From Palsa-744 sp036498265 (GTDB lineage Bacteria; Actinomycetota; Thermoleophilia; Solirubrobacterales; Solirubrobacteraceae): DNA of 64,000 nucleotides. The notes under the pieces are model-generated. The model saw only the letters and a program-made list of their open reading frames with translations. It searched no databases and was not told the origin of the DNA. Position 1 is the first letter of the stretch. Each line of letters starts with the position of its first letter. Below are positions 51,747 through 60,860 of this stretch, one piece after another. The translations under genes were made by a program, and so were the position numbers. Location of the stretch: positions 62,001 to 126,000 of the forward strand of contig DASYFT010000036.1 of assembly GCA_036498265.1 (NCBI GenBank). The letters are read 5' to 3'.

Positions 51747-51804
51747 CACTTTGCACTGTCCGGGCGCTCTAGCTTCAGCGCACGCATTACCATCGATTGC
51801 GGCG

Positions 51805-53463
51805 CTAGCGCACGCGTGCCGCCGCGCTCACCACACCGTCGGCCACCAGCCGCAGGCGTGTCGGGCCGGCGAGTCGAAGCGCTGCGTTGACGACGCCCCA
51901 GCGGTCTGCGCGAAGTAGCGCGAGCGAGCGCCAGTGGTGATGGCGCAGGCGCTGCAGCACTGGACGCTCGCCCGGCGCCATCACCAGCGCCCAGACCCGC
52001 ACGTCGCGGCGATTGATGCGCTGCGGGTCGAACGGCAGCTCAAAGCCCCGCAGGAACGGCTTGGGCTGCGCGGTGCGCAGACCCGGCGAGCGCAGGGTGT
52101 AGAGGCCCGCGGGACGGGACATTGCGACCCTCCGCCCGCCCAGCTGGACCTGGATCAGCGCCGGATAGGGATCGACCAAGAACTCCCAGTCGACGAGCTG
52201 GACTCCGGCGACCCACAACCTGTGGAGCGCTCGTGAGATCCACGCGGCCTGATCGGCGGGCGGAACGCCGTGGCGAGACTGCGGCGCGCTTTCCCAGTTG
52301 AGCTCGGTCACCCACACCTGCTTGCCGGTCGTCGGCAGCGCCGTCCGCAGGCGCACCGCACGGGCGAGCAGCGTCGTGACCTTCGCTGCGTCCGAGACCG
52401 AGACGTCCAGCGACGAGGGGGCCGCACGGTCGGGATTGCCGACCGACAGCGGATGGAATGCCAGTACGTCGAAGTGAGCTGGGCCTTCGCAGGGCGGCCG
52501 GCCCATGCTGTGGGGGGCGCCCAGGCAAAAGAGTTCTTGCAGGAACATCAGCGGCGCCATGCGGCCGGTGCCCGGCGGGTCGCCGGTCGGGGCCAAACCG
52601 GCCGCCACGACCACGTCGCTTGCCTGTACCAACTTGATGCCGGCGTAGAACGCGTTCAGCAGCTGTCTGTAGAGCAGCGGCGAGAACGCCCGCCAGCGGG
52701 GGCCTTCGGCCACCCACTGGGGCTCCAGATAGCGCGCCAGGTTCGGCTCGTTCCACGCCTGGAACATGTTGACCCGCGGCAGGGGACGCCCCGGATCGAG
52801 CGGGTCCGGGAAGGAGCCGTCGTAGCGCCGCGCGAGCGCCGTCGCAAACTGTCCGAGCGCCTGCGGGCTGGGCGCCCAGCTGCCGGCATAGGCGAACGGC
52901 CAGCGCCTGGGGGCCTCCGCAAACGCCGGCGCGTGCGAAACGACCAGCAGCGGCTCAAGGCCGCCGGCCACCGCGCTTCGCACCGCAGCATCGATGCCCG
53001 CGAAGTTGTAGGCAGCGCTGCCAGGGTCGGTGGGATCGAAGGCCAGCGGCGGCTTGGGGGCCACGTGAAAGGCCCAGTTGACCGGTATGCGCACCACGCT
53101 GGCTCCCGCCCCCTTCGCGAGCGCGACTGCGTATTCCCTGACCGCTGGGTCAGCGCTGAGCATGATCCCGTCGGAGATGCCGCGCACAAGGCCGTTGTCC
53201 GGGAAGGGTCCGCGCAGCATCGCGCGGTCCTGCGCGCGCGCCCACAGGGAGCTCGTCCGCGAGGCGGGCGAGCCTGCGCGCGGCTCGATGCCAAAGGGCC
53301 GGGGCGGTCCTTCAGGGCCGGTGTGGGACGGTAGCGGCAGAACGGGCGGGGGCTGAAGCCACGTGGTGCTCGCCGGTTCTGGCCGTTCCGCGCGCGCGGT
53401 TGCCCCACTAACCGCACTGGCGCCGGCTAGGGCGATGCTGCCCATGGCGCAAGCGAGCGCCAT
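51805..53463 (-). CDS. Secreted clan GH-A glycoside hydrolase-like protein
   Basis: 552 residues from ATG 53463, 25 nt downstream of the preceding gene's stop; the frame runs on to 53544 but would overlap it. Signal peptide MALACAMGSIALAGASAVSG. TIM-barrel with IPVNWAFHVAP, MFQAWNEPNLARYLEP (acid/base Glu about 239) and KQVWVTELNWESAPQ (nucleophile Glu about 386), the GH5/GH39 pattern. A loop with FCLGAPHSMGRPPC probably holds a disulfide. The C-terminal beta region is short. Acts on an extracellular or wall glycan; linkage unknown. Forms an operon with the exported protein upstream. Confidence 0.85.
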   Translation of the reverse strand: MALACAMGSIALAGASAVSGATARAERPEPASTTWLQPPPVLPLPSHTGPEGPPRPFGIEPRAGSPASRTSSLWARAQDRAMLRGPFPDNGLVRGISDGIMLSADPAVREYAVALAKGAGASVVRIPVNWAFHVAPKPPLAFDPTDPGSAAYNFAGIDAAVRSAVAGGLEPLLVVSHAPAFAEAPRRWPFAYAGSWAPSPQALGQFATALARRYDGSFPDPLDPGRPLPRVNMFQAWNEPNLARYLEPQWVAEGPRWRAFSPLLYRQLLNAFYAGIKLVQASDVVVAAGLAPTGDPPGTGRMAPLMFLQELFCLGAPHSMGRPPCEGPAHFDVLAFHPLSVGNPDRAAPSSLDVSVSDAAKVTTLLARAVRLRTALPTTGKQVWVTELNWESAPQSRHGVPPADQAAWISRALHRLWVAGVQLVDWEFLVDPYPALIQVQLGGRRVAMSRPAGLYTLRSPGLRTAQPKPFLRGFELPFDPQRINRRDVRVWALVMAPGERPVLQRLRHHHWRSLALLRADRWGVVNAALRLAGPTRLRLVADGVVSAAARVR

Positions 53464-53488
53464 GGGCAGCTTCAGCTCACATGCACGC

Positions 53489-54592
53489 CTAATGCTTGAG
53501 CGAGAACGCGTAGCGCGCAAGGCTGATCCGCGCCCCGGATGCACTCTTCAGCGTGGTGATCAGCACGAGCTTGGCGCGCCGGACGTGCTTGAGCGCACGA
53601 CGACCGCGGGTCGTCGCCCGCAGCAGCACGTTGACCGTGCCGGCGTGCGTGGCGGTCGTCGACCCCTTCGCCACCAGCAGCGCCGCGTGTTTGTGCTTGG
53701 CGGCAAACGCGGGCAGGCTGCCGTTCTGCAGGTATAGGTTCTGGATCACCGTTCCTGGCTGGTTGATGAACACGTGCTGGAGCCAGCCGGATTTCAACAG
53801 CCGCCTGATGCTCGCCAGCGGCGATTTGACCACCTGGCCGGCCAGCGCGATCGGACCGGGGTGGGGAGGCGCGACTTTCGCGCCGATCGCCGACGCTGGC
53901 GCGGGCGGCAGCGGGCAGGCCCCCACAGGACGCGTGTTTTCGCTCAAGTAGAAGAACGTGCCCCCGCCGGGCGCAGCCGACGTTTCTTCCTGTGACGCGA
54001 AAACCGTGTCGCCGGCTGTGAGCGCCGTGAGGAAGCTGCCGGCGAACACGGAGCCGGAAAGCGTGGACACCGTTGCTTCACCGAAGCTGAGCAGCCCGAG
54101 GCCCGAGCCGTAGGGGCTTGTGACCAGTCCGAGCGAGTAGTAGCCGCCGCTGACGGTGGCGTTCGGGCGGCGCTGGCCAGAGAAGCTCCTCGACCCCACG
54201 CAGACGGTCGGGTCCAGGCTGGGCAGGCCGTCGTAGGTCACCCCTGCCACAACGGCGCCCGGCGGCGATTCCACATTCACGACGTCGCCGGGCTGGGGGA
54301 CCGGGCTCATGAACGCAAAGCCGAACTGGGCCGGCGATTGCGCCACTACCGTGCCGCCGCGCGTGATCGTGACCCGCAGGAGATTGCCCCCGCTCCCGAA
54401 GGCCGAGACTCCCGACACGATGAATTCCGGCGAGGTGCTCGAGCCCTCGCTGATCGACAGGCCGTAGGTCGGCCCCGCCGCGCCCGCGCTCGCGGGCATC
54501 AGCGCCAGGGCCCCGCCGGCGAGTGCCAGCAGCGCACAACAGATCACGGCCCTGACTCGGAGTCGGGCAGATGCCAGCACGTCAACCATCAT
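53489..54592 (-). CDS. Exported protein, unknown
   Basis: 367 residues from ATG 54592, with a second ATG at 54589. Signal peptide LRVRAVICCALLALAGGALA. Beta-rich body (YGLSISEGSSTSPEFIVSGV, GGYYSLGLVTSPYGSGLGLL). The last 110 residues are basic and carry KSGWLQHVFINQPGTVIQNL and ALLVAKGSTTATHAGTVNVL, similar to repeats in actinobacterial surface proteins. It is first of a two-gene operon with the glycoside hydrolase and may present it or bind the same glycan (inference). Confidence 0.75.
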   Translation of the reverse strand: MMVDVLASARLRVRAVICCALLALAGGALALMPASAGAAGPTYGLSISEGSSTSPEFIVSGVSAFGSGGNLLRVTITRGGTVVAQSPAQFGFAFMSPVPQPGDVVNVESPPGAVVAGVTYDGLPSLDPTVCVGSRSFSGQRRPNATVSGGYYSLGLVTSPYGSGLGLLSFGEATVSTLSGSVFAGSFLTALTAGDTVFASQEETSAAPGGGTFFYLSENTRPVGACPLPPAPASAIGAKVAPPHPGPIALAGQVVKSPLASIRRLLKSGWLQHVFINQPGTVIQNLYLQNGSLPAFAAKHKHAALLVAKGSTTATHAGTVNVLLRATTRGRRALKHVRRAKLVLITTLKSASGARISLARYAFSLKH

Positions 54593-54798
54593 GAGCCCCC
54601 CTACGTTGTTGCTTCGCCCCCCAAGAGCCCCCCTGCGGAGCGCGATTCCAGACGTTACTCCGGAGTTTGTAGCGGCCGACACTACCACAGGCGGCAGGAG
54701 TGGTTCAGTGGGCGCGGCGGCTTCCGCCCACACGCCGGCAAATGCCCTCGAAGCCGGCGTCGCAGACGCGCGCCGGAGATGGTTGAGCTGCCCCCCGA

Positions 54799-55224
54799 CT
54801 AACCGCCGTCGGCCGGCGCCTTGGCGTCCGTGCTGCGGGTGAGCTGCCACCGTCGCCACGGCCAGAAGCCGTCAATCTCCACCTCGAGCGAGAAACTGAG
54901 GGCAATCCGAATAACGACGATGACGCCGAGGACAGCGACGCTTTCGAGGGTGGGGTCAACAATTATCGTCCGGACGATGTCGGCGATGATCAGGACCTCG
55001 AGGCCCACCAGAATGCAGCGGCCCAGTGTCCGGCGCAGTTCGTCGTAGGACTCGCGCCCCGTCTCGGGACGGAGGGCCCGAGATGCGAACACGAGGAACG
55101 CAGCAAGCCCGCCGAGAACCATGATCGCCGCCCCGAACGCCTCGACGACTTTGACGACTTCTGAGATCACATCGTCGAAGCTCATGCCCAAATCGATGCT
55201 ACTCGCGCCCTTGGACGGGGACAT
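54799..55224 (-). CDS. DUF1622-type membrane protein
   Basis: 141 residues from ATG 55224 (ATG 55188 also possible). Three helices: VVKVVEAFGAAIMVLGGLAA, GRCILVGLEVLIIADIVRTI, LGVIVVIRIALSFSLEVEID. ETGRESYDELRRTLGRCILV before helix 2 is the DUF1622 signature. Function unknown; the family is widespread in bacteria. Confidence 0.85.
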   Translation of the reverse strand: MSPSKGASSIDLGMSFDDVISEVVKVVEAFGAAIMVLGGLAAFLVFASRALRPETGRESYDELRRTLGRCILVGLEVLIIADIVRTIIVDPTLESVAVLGVIVVIRIALSFSLEVEIDGFWPWRRWQLTRSTDAKAPADGG

Positions 55225-55647
55225 GATGACAACGCGCTCAAGGCCCGACGACACTGCCGAGCATCTCGGCAGAGAGCTTGCCGCCCCGCAAAGCCGACCC
55301 GCCGCTCTCGGCAACTACCGGCAGTCGGCAATCCACGCCTCGCACTGCAGCGCCCGACGGTCGGATCAAGGTCGCGCTCGCCGGCAGAGAGCTCAGCGTC
55401 CCGCGACCACGGTCCGGAATTCTGTGAGGATGATTTGCCTCACGTCTTTATCGCTTCTACAGATCCCCGCCGCGGTGGCCTCCTGCTCGCTCAGCAAGAT
55501 GTCACACCCGACCGGGCGGCTGCTCGTTGCCGGCCGCGCGCTTGTCGCGCCGGCAGCGCACCACCTAGGGGAACTGCTTCAGGCCGCTTTTGTTTGTTGG
55601 GCCGAAGATTCTCAAGCAAGGCCTCCGATACGCGCTAGCGTGGACTC
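55225..55647. other. Gene-free stretch
   Basis: No ORF with coding character on either strand and no strong hairpin. Several frames are open only because of GC content. Confidence 0.5.
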
Positions 55648-55803
55648 ATGCTCACTCAGGCGCAACACAGGGCGGCTCGCCGCCTTGTGAAGATGGAGGA
55701 TGTCCAGCGCCAGGTCAAGGACGGGTCGCTGAAGATCCGCAAGATGACGCCTGCGGAGCACCGGCTCTATCCCGTCAGGCCAGTCAAGGCACGGCGCAGG
55801 TGA
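55648..55803 (+). CDS. Small basic protein (51 residues)
   Basis: MLTQAQHRAARRLVKMEDVQ then RQVKDGSLKIRKMTPAEHRL and YPVRPVKARRR. Helical and strongly basic, no Cys. Codon third positions fit the genome. There is no Shine-Dalgarno in the short leader, so leaderless translation is possible. Unknown function; the size and charge suit an RNA- or ribosome-associated protein (inference). Confidence 0.6.
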   Translation: MLTQAQHRAARRLVKMEDVQRQVKDGSLKIRKMTPAEHRLYPVRPVKARRR

Positions 55804-55846
55804 CGCGCGTCTCCGTCGCCCGGGTCGCATCGGTGACGGAGTTCCC

Positions 55847-56134
55847 GTGAGCACCGAGCACACTAGCGACGACGCCGAGATTCACGCCCTTGTGAGGCGC
55901 CTGGCACGCCCCCACCCCTCGGGCGGGGCCGTCGTTGAGCGCGCGGCGCTGCTCGCGTCTGGACGCGACTTCGCGCCCGCGATGGCGTGGATCACCAACC
56001 ATCACGGGGTGCCCGAGGCAATGGCCTCCGAACCTCCCCGGCGAGGTCTGCACGGCCCGCGACTCGGCCTCTCCGGGGGCACTGAGCCGCCGACACCGCT
56101 GCGCTTCGTTCTCCCGGCCGGCGCGCTCGACTGA
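55847..56134 (+). CDS. Small hypothetical protein
   Basis: 95 residues from GTG 55847, 43 nt after the 51-residue gene. Segment AEIHALVRRLARPHPSGGAV and RDFAPAMAWITNHHGVPEAM look folded; the Pro/Gly-rich tail may be disordered. No family recognised. Possibly co-transcribed with the preceding gene. Confidence 0.55.
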   Translation: MSTEHTSDDAEIHALVRRLARPHPSGGAVVERAALLASGRDFAPAMAWITNHHGVPEAMASEPPRRGLHGPRLGLSGGTEPPTPLRFVLPAGALD

Positions 56135-56144
56135 ACCGAGCGGA

Positions 56145-56169
56145 GGCGCCTTCGTTCGGCTTCGGCGCC
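56145..56169. terminator. Weak hairpin between convergent genes
   Basis: GGCGCC arms around 13 nt, 10 nt past the stop at 56134. A minus-strand gene ends at 56206. Short stem, so low weight. Confidence 0.3.
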
Positions 56170-56205
56170 GTTCGTGTGCCGCACTACCGGCGAGTTGGCC
56201 GAGAC

Positions 56206-57690
56206 TCAGACCAAACCGTCGACGCGCGGGTCATGGGAGACGCCGTCGATGGAGCTGAGCAGACGCGCCCACTGGCGCTGGAGGTCGCTTGCCCAGCTCA
56301 TGTGCCATCGCGTGTCGTCAATCATCGAGCGAGAGAACGCCACGGACCAATCGACCAAATCGCCCGGCGAGGTGCCTGGTTGCCGGCGTGCGCCTGCCAG
56401 CCCAGAGAAGAATCGAGGCCAGGCGAGGAATGCATCCTCCATCGCGCGCACCCAGACCTTGCCGAGAAGGTCGAATGGGCGAATGTCCAGGCCGCCGATG
56501 TAGCTCCCCGCCACCTCGGCGAAGGCGTCGTCGTGCTGCGCGATCTGACAGCCGCGGGCGAGCGCGTTCAGCCACGGCCGTGTGAGATGTCGGTTACGCA
56601 GCATCTCCGCACAGAGATCGAGGAACATCATCGATGGGTCGAAATAGCCGCGGAATGCCGTCTCATAGCCCGAAAGCCCTGTGGCGCTGTAGTCGCCGGA
56701 TTCGAGGGCGGCGGCCAGGACGGGCGCTGCCAGCAGGGACGACTCCATCGACGGGGTGATGCCCTCCCCGGTCAGAGGGTCGACGAAGCAGCCGGCGTCA
56801 CCGACGAGGAGGCCACCGTCGAAGCGGTTTGGCCCTGCTGCCCCGTACATCTTCTGGACGCCGCCGATCGGCTTCGAGTCGAGTCTTAGCGTCGCGCAGC
56901 GCGGGTGATGGCGCCGGAGGGATTCCACGAACCCTTCAAACAGCCTGGCGAGGCTCATGTCCCAGCGCTGCCGTGCCTCGGAAAGGATCCCGATGCCGAG
57001 GTTCACGCGACCATTGGCGGACGTGAACATCCATCCGAAGCCGGGGAACGAGTCCCGGTCGTAGAACAGCGCAGCCTCACCAGTTTCAGGCGCCGGCTCG
57101 TCGATCACCCCGTAAGCCCGGCGAGCGACAGCCGTGCGGCGGACGCCCTCTATCGAGAGACCTTGGCTCCGCGCGACCACCGAGTTGGCACCGTCCGCAC
57201 CTGCGATCAGCTTGGCGCGGTAACGCACGGTGCGGTCTCCTCGCTTGGCGGTGACCGCGACGCCGTCCGACCGCGCGTCGAGGTCGACTACCGCCGTCTC
57301 TTCGTGCACGACCGCGCCGGCCGCCACGGCCGCCCGGAGCATCGCGTTGTCGAGCTCCTCCCTCTGGATCGTGTAGCCGTAGGGCGGCAGGTTGTCGACC
57401 TTGCTGTAGACCGGGATCGGTCCGCTGAATCGCTGCTCCCAGTCGACGAATGTCGCCATGGAGGTGACCTTCACGCGCTTGTGGCGCTCCAGTGCCTCGA
57501 GCGCCCCCATCGCACCGAGGATCCGGAGTCCGCGCGGATCGACGTAATCGCCGCAGACCTTCTCGCGCGGAAAGCTCGCCCGCTCGAGGACCAATGGCCG
57601 CAGACCGCTGCGCGCGAGGGCCCAGGCCAGGGTGCTACCGGCGGGGCCGCCGCCGACGATCACGACATCCGCACTCTCCGCGGGTTGCAT
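56206..57690 (-). CDS. Geranylgeranyl reductase-family FAD oxidoreductase
   Basis: 494 residues. FAD fold DVVIVGGGPAGSTLAWALAR (8-27), VLERASFPREKVCGDYVDPR (family-typical PGxKxCGD-like turn), and LLVGDAGCFVDPLTGEGI (about 297-314, the GD...P..GEGI flavin motif). These enzymes hydrogenate prenyl chains such as geranylgeranyl groups, or oxidise similar substrates. The gene lies 57 nt downstream of the polyprenyl synthetase on the same strand, supporting a prenyl substrate. The C-terminal 80 residues (FFSGLAGARRQPGTSPGDLV...) are unassigned. Confidence 0.88.
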   Translation of the reverse strand: MQPAESADVVIVGGGPAGSTLAWALARSGLRPLVLERASFPREKVCGDYVDPRGLRILGAMGALEALERHKRVKVTSMATFVDWEQRFSGPIPVYSKVDNLPPYGYTIQREELDNAMLRAAVAAGAVVHEETAVVDLDARSDGVAVTAKRGDRTVRYRAKLIAGADGANSVVARSQGLSIEGVRRTAVARRAYGVIDEPAPETGEAALFYDRDSFPGFGWMFTSANGRVNLGIGILSEARQRWDMSLARLFEGFVESLRRHHPRCATLRLDSKPIGGVQKMYGAAGPNRFDGGLLVGDAGCFVDPLTGEGITPSMESSLLAAPVLAAALESGDYSATGLSGYETAFRGYFDPSMMFLDLCAEMLRNRHLTRPWLNALARGCQIAQHDDAFAEVAGSYIGGLDIRPFDLLGKVWVRAMEDAFLAWPRFFSGLAGARRQPGTSPGDLVDWSVAFSRSMIDDTRWHMSWASDLQRQWARLLSSIDGVSHDPRVDGLV

Positions 57691-57747
57691 GAGATGAATG
57701 ATGGCTGGTCGTCGCTAGGGGAGGCAGTGGCGGTCGGCGGTCGCGCA

Positions 57748-58788
57748 TCAAGACCGTCGGTCAACCATGTAAGGCACAGCGGCTTCGATGAAGTCTCGGT
57801 CCGGACCGGGTTCTGCGGTCGCAAACGCCGTCTCGAACGCGTCCAGCGCGGCTCCGGCGATGCCCTTCGCGTAAGCCGCCGCGAACTCGATGCTCCCGTA
57901 GTCGTCGAGCAGGCCCCTGACTTCGGAGACGATCGCCGCCGTCCGTTCGCTGCGCTCGAGTCGCAGGTAACGCTCGATCGTGCGCCGATCGGTGCCACGG
58001 GCGGTTCGCACGAGGTGGATCAGTGGCAGGGTCAGCTTGCCCTCGTAGAGGTCTCCGTTGATCTCCTTGCCGTACTCGCGCTCGGTACCCAGCAGGTTCA
58101 GCAGATCGTCCTGAATCTGGAATGCAGCACCGAGGTAGAAGCCGAACTGCGCCATCGCTCGCAGGTCCGCGCTCCCGGCCGAGCCGATGAGCGCTCCGAC
58201 GCGCAATGGGTGCACGGTTGTGTACCAGCAGGTCTTGTGCATGATCAAATCGAGATAGTCCTCGGGGCCGAGCTCTCCGGTGCTGTCCCGTCGCCACCCC
58301 AGCTCGGTCGCCTGCCCCTCGAGCGTACGGAGCGCCATCGCGTCGAACTCCTGAAGCAGACTCTCGGCGAGATCCACATCCATGCAAGTCGCGTGGCGCC
58401 GCAGGATCTGGTTGGAGAGCACGGCCAGCGCATCGCCTGCATTCAGTGCGAGGCCGAGGCCGAACTCCGCCGGCAGCGTGGGTCGACCCCGCCGACGTTG
58501 GCTCCCGTCGACGATGTCATCGTGGACGAGGAATGCGTTGTGAAGGAGCTCGATGGCGACGGCGACCGGCAGGATCTGGGCGTCGCTGCCACCGAACGCG
58601 CGGCAGGTGGCGAGGCTCAGCGCGGGCCGGAGCGCCTTGCCGGGCCGGCTCGGATACACGCGCGCGACCCGGTACAGCCAGCGGTGCGGCTCGCCATCGG
58701 GAATCGCGTCGAGCATCGAGCGGCGTACGAGACGGCCGACATCCGCGGAGTAGGTCTCGACCAGGTCGGTGCTCCCTGTGCTCGGCAC
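57748..58788 (-). CDS. Polyprenyl (isoprenyl) diphosphate synthase
   Basis: 346 residues from GTG 58788, sharing one base with the stop of the preceding gene. First Asp-rich motif in LLHNAFLVHDDIVDGSQRRR (DDIVD about 88-92). The second, IQDDLLNLLG (about 225-234), has Asn instead of the last Asp (DDLLN). KALRPALSLATC, MALRTLEGQATELGWRR, GKEINGDLYEGKLTLPLIHL complete the trans-prenyltransferase set. The chain length is not predictable from sight; residues before DDIVD (HNAFLV) are bulky, which often limits products to C15-C20. Middle gene of a three-gene operon. Confidence 0.9.
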   Translation of the reverse strand: MPSTGSTDLVETYSADVGRLVRRSMLDAIPDGEPHRWLYRVARVYPSRPGKALRPALSLATCRAFGGSDAQILPVAVAIELLHNAFLVHDDIVDGSQRRRGRPTLPAEFGLGLALNAGDALAVLSNQILRRHATCMDVDLAESLLQEFDAMALRTLEGQATELGWRRDSTGELGPEDYLDLIMHKTCWYTTVHPLRVGALIGSAGSADLRAMAQFGFYLGAAFQIQDDLLNLLGTEREYGKEINGDLYEGKLTLPLIHLVRTARGTDRRTIERYLRLERSERTAAIVSEVRGLLDDYGSIEFAAAYAKGIAGAALDAFETAFATAEPGPDRDFIEAAVPYMVDRRS

Positions 58789-59432
58789 TACCTGACCGTC
58801 ACCTCGAGTGGCAGCCACAGCGCGGGCGCTCCCTCGGCCTGGATCGTGCCACGATAGACACCGGGGTGCGGCTCGCTGACGGCGAGCACCGAGATGATGA
58901 TCCCGCGACTCGAGCGTGGGGGCAGCGGCAACTCGCCGGGGTCGAACGCCACCTGTGCATCGAGCACCGCGCCGTCCGCCGCGCTGAGTGCTCCGCAGCG
59001 CAGCGACAGCGGCCCCACGGCCGCGGAGGTCCCGTTGTGGAGCCAGACCTCGCCCGCCGCGCCGCTCGCGTGCTCGGCGCCTTCGAGCGCGAGCCGCACG
59101 GGCGGGCTCGCCATCTCTGAGTCGAGCGAAATCGTCGTATGGCCCAGGTCGCCGCGAGGAACCAGCCCAGCGGAGGCTCGCTGCAACAGCTCCACCCAGG
59201 CGTCGAGAAGCCCTGCGTAGTCGCGCTCGGACGGCCGCGAGGGCGAAGGTGACGGTTCGGCACGCGCTCGCTGGTCGGGCTCGAGCACCCGCTCGAGGAG
59301 GTCGCTCGCCGCGCGCAATCCCTCCGCCTGGATGTCGGCTACAGCCCGCATCCCTGCGACCGGATCGAACAGCGGCACCGAGCTTCTCCGCGCGTTCGCG
59401 CTGTTTGCGTTCGATTCGTCCTGCTCGGTCAT
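58788..59432 (-). CDS. Helix + beta-sandwich protein of the isoprenoid operon
   Basis: 214 residues; GAGAGTGGCG precedes ATG 59432. First half helical and charged (DPVAGMRAVADIQAEGLRAA, RDYAGLLDAWVELLQRASAG). The second half is an Ig-like beta domain (GEVWLHNGTSAAVGPLSLRC, SSRGIIISVLAVSEPHPGVY, APALWLPLEVTV). No signal peptide. Same plan as the 165-residue protein at 60861, in the divergent operon. First gene of this operon; role unknown, a structural or scaffold part is inferred. Confidence 0.75.
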   Translation of the reverse strand: MTEQDESNANSANARRSSVPLFDPVAGMRAVADIQAEGLRAASDLLERVLEPDQRARAEPSPSPSRPSERDYAGLLDAWVELLQRASAGLVPRGDLGHTTISLDSEMASPPVRLALEGAEHASGAAGEVWLHNGTSAAVGPLSLRCGALSAADGAVLDAQVAFDPGELPLPPRSSRGIIISVLAVSEPHPGVYRGTIQAEGAPALWLPLEVTVR

Positions 59433-59489
59433 CGCCACTCTCCCGTGCTCTCGCGAGGAGTAGATTACGCATTGCGACAGGGGATTCGT

Positions 59490-60857
59490 ATGCCCGACGA
59501 GACAAACGAGACAGCGGCGATTGTCGGCATCTACGGCGCGGTCGACCGCGCGGTTTATGAAAACCGGGAGAACCGGACTTTGCGAGAAGAAGTGGCCCAG
59601 CTGCTTCCGCCGTACAAAGATCCGGAACTGCGCTGGTACGACGAGTCGCTGCAGTGGTGGAAAGAAGAAGCCGAAGCGCGAGGCGAACAGCCGGACGAGG
59701 CCGCGGGCGAACCGTTTCCTGAAGCGCCGGCCGCGCTGGCGCAACTTGCGAGCGCGGCGCCGCCCAGGCCGCGCATGCGCGCCCGCCGGATGTTCGCGCT
59801 CGCGGTCCTCGCGCGCGCGCTTCCCGAGATGAAAGAGCCCGGGCACGAACTCCGTGCTCTCGCGATTGAAGCCCTGAGAGTGATTCCCGCCGGTCCCCCC
59901 GGCACCGAGCCGTCCGAAAATCAGGCGGAGGATCTGTACAAGCTCCTGAGCGGCGAGGATCAAGACGCCGTCGAAGGGGAAGAAGGACCCGGGACCGATC
60001 CTTGGTGGATCAAGATGGTCAGGGCTGGCATCTCCACGAAGGTGCTCCCAAACGATACCGGCGCGTACCCACGGCCATGCATAAGCGGGATGGTGAGGGT
60101 GCCAGGCGTGGACGGGCCCGTCGACGCGCTCGCGACCCAATTCGAAAACGACAAAATCGCCTTCGAGAGGGCCACGAGATACCTAGAGCCGTTGAACTGG
60201 CGGACCTGCAGGCCGGACTTCTGGTGCACAGTGGACTTTCTCGAAGAACCGTCCAAGGGACAGCGGCTCTACCACGAGGTTGTCAGCACTCACTGCGGTG
60301 AACCGGCGCGCGGCGGTTTCTGGGCGGAAACCGATCTCCTCGTCAACTTCATGCTGGTGTCCGACCGCAGAAACGGCAGAGCCGCGATCGCGAACTACAG
60401 ACTCGCCAACCCGCCGCAACCGGAGGATTTCATCCAGGTCGACGAAGGGTCGCTCGTCGTGGCGCAAGCGCCGGACACCAAGGCGCTCCGGATCTCGAGC
60501 ACCAAGCGGGTCAAGTTCAACCGCGAAATCCCGACCGGATGGTGCGCGATATGGATGTGCATTCTCGGGTACGGAGACGCGGCGGCCGATCTCATCGCGT
60601 GCGCGGCCCGTGAAGGGATCGATCCTCCACGCGGCACCGAATTCCCGGGTGTGCCGCTCCCGCCACGGCCGGACGGCGGCGGCCCGCCGGCGGCCGGACC
60701 ACTGGCTCGTCGTAGTCAGGCGCCCCGCGGAGGGCTCGTCCAGGAGGTCGCGGACATCTGGGCGCGGACGATTCGCGACGGCGCTGCTGCCCTGGAGCGC
60801 AATCTCGGCGGTGCGGGCCAGGGAAGCGCCCCCAGACGTCGAGGCCCGGGAGGCTGA
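59490..60857 (+). CDS. Unrecognised 455-residue Cys-rich protein
   Basis: 455 residues from ATG 59490 (frame open from 59445). Acidic helical N-terminus (1-110). The middle (about 150-360) is beta-rich: LNWRTCRPDFWCTVDFLEEP, YHEVVSTHCGEPARGGFWAE, DLLVNFMLVSDRRNGRAAIA, LRISSTKRVKFNREIPTGWC, AIWMCILGYGDAAADLIACA. This may be a START/SRPBCC-like cavity (inference from strand pattern only). Eight cysteines; a C-terminal amphipathic segment VQEVADIWARTIRDGAAALE. Codon use is rich in GAA and AAA. No family recognised. It leads a three-gene operon (next gene 3 nt away). Confidence 0.75.
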   Translation: MPDETNETAAIVGIYGAVDRAVYENRENRTLREEVAQLLPPYKDPELRWYDESLQWWKEEAEARGEQPDEAAGEPFPEAPAALAQLASAAPPRPRMRARRMFALAVLARALPEMKEPGHELRALAIEALRVIPAGPPGTEPSENQAEDLYKLLSGEDQDAVEGEEGPGTDPWWIKMVRAGISTKVLPNDTGAYPRPCISGMVRVPGVDGPVDALATQFENDKIAFERATRYLEPLNWRTCRPDFWCTVDFLEEPSKGQRLYHEVVSTHCGEPARGGFWAETDLLVNFMLVSDRRNGRAAIANYRLANPPQPEDFIQVDEGSLVVAQAPDTKALRISSTKRVKFNREIPTGWCAIWMCILGYGDAAADLIACAAREGIDPPRGTEFPGVPLPPRPDGGGPPAAGPLARRSQAPRGGLVQEVADIWARTIRDGAAALERNLGGAGQGSAPRRRGPGG

Positions 60858-60860
60858 GCA

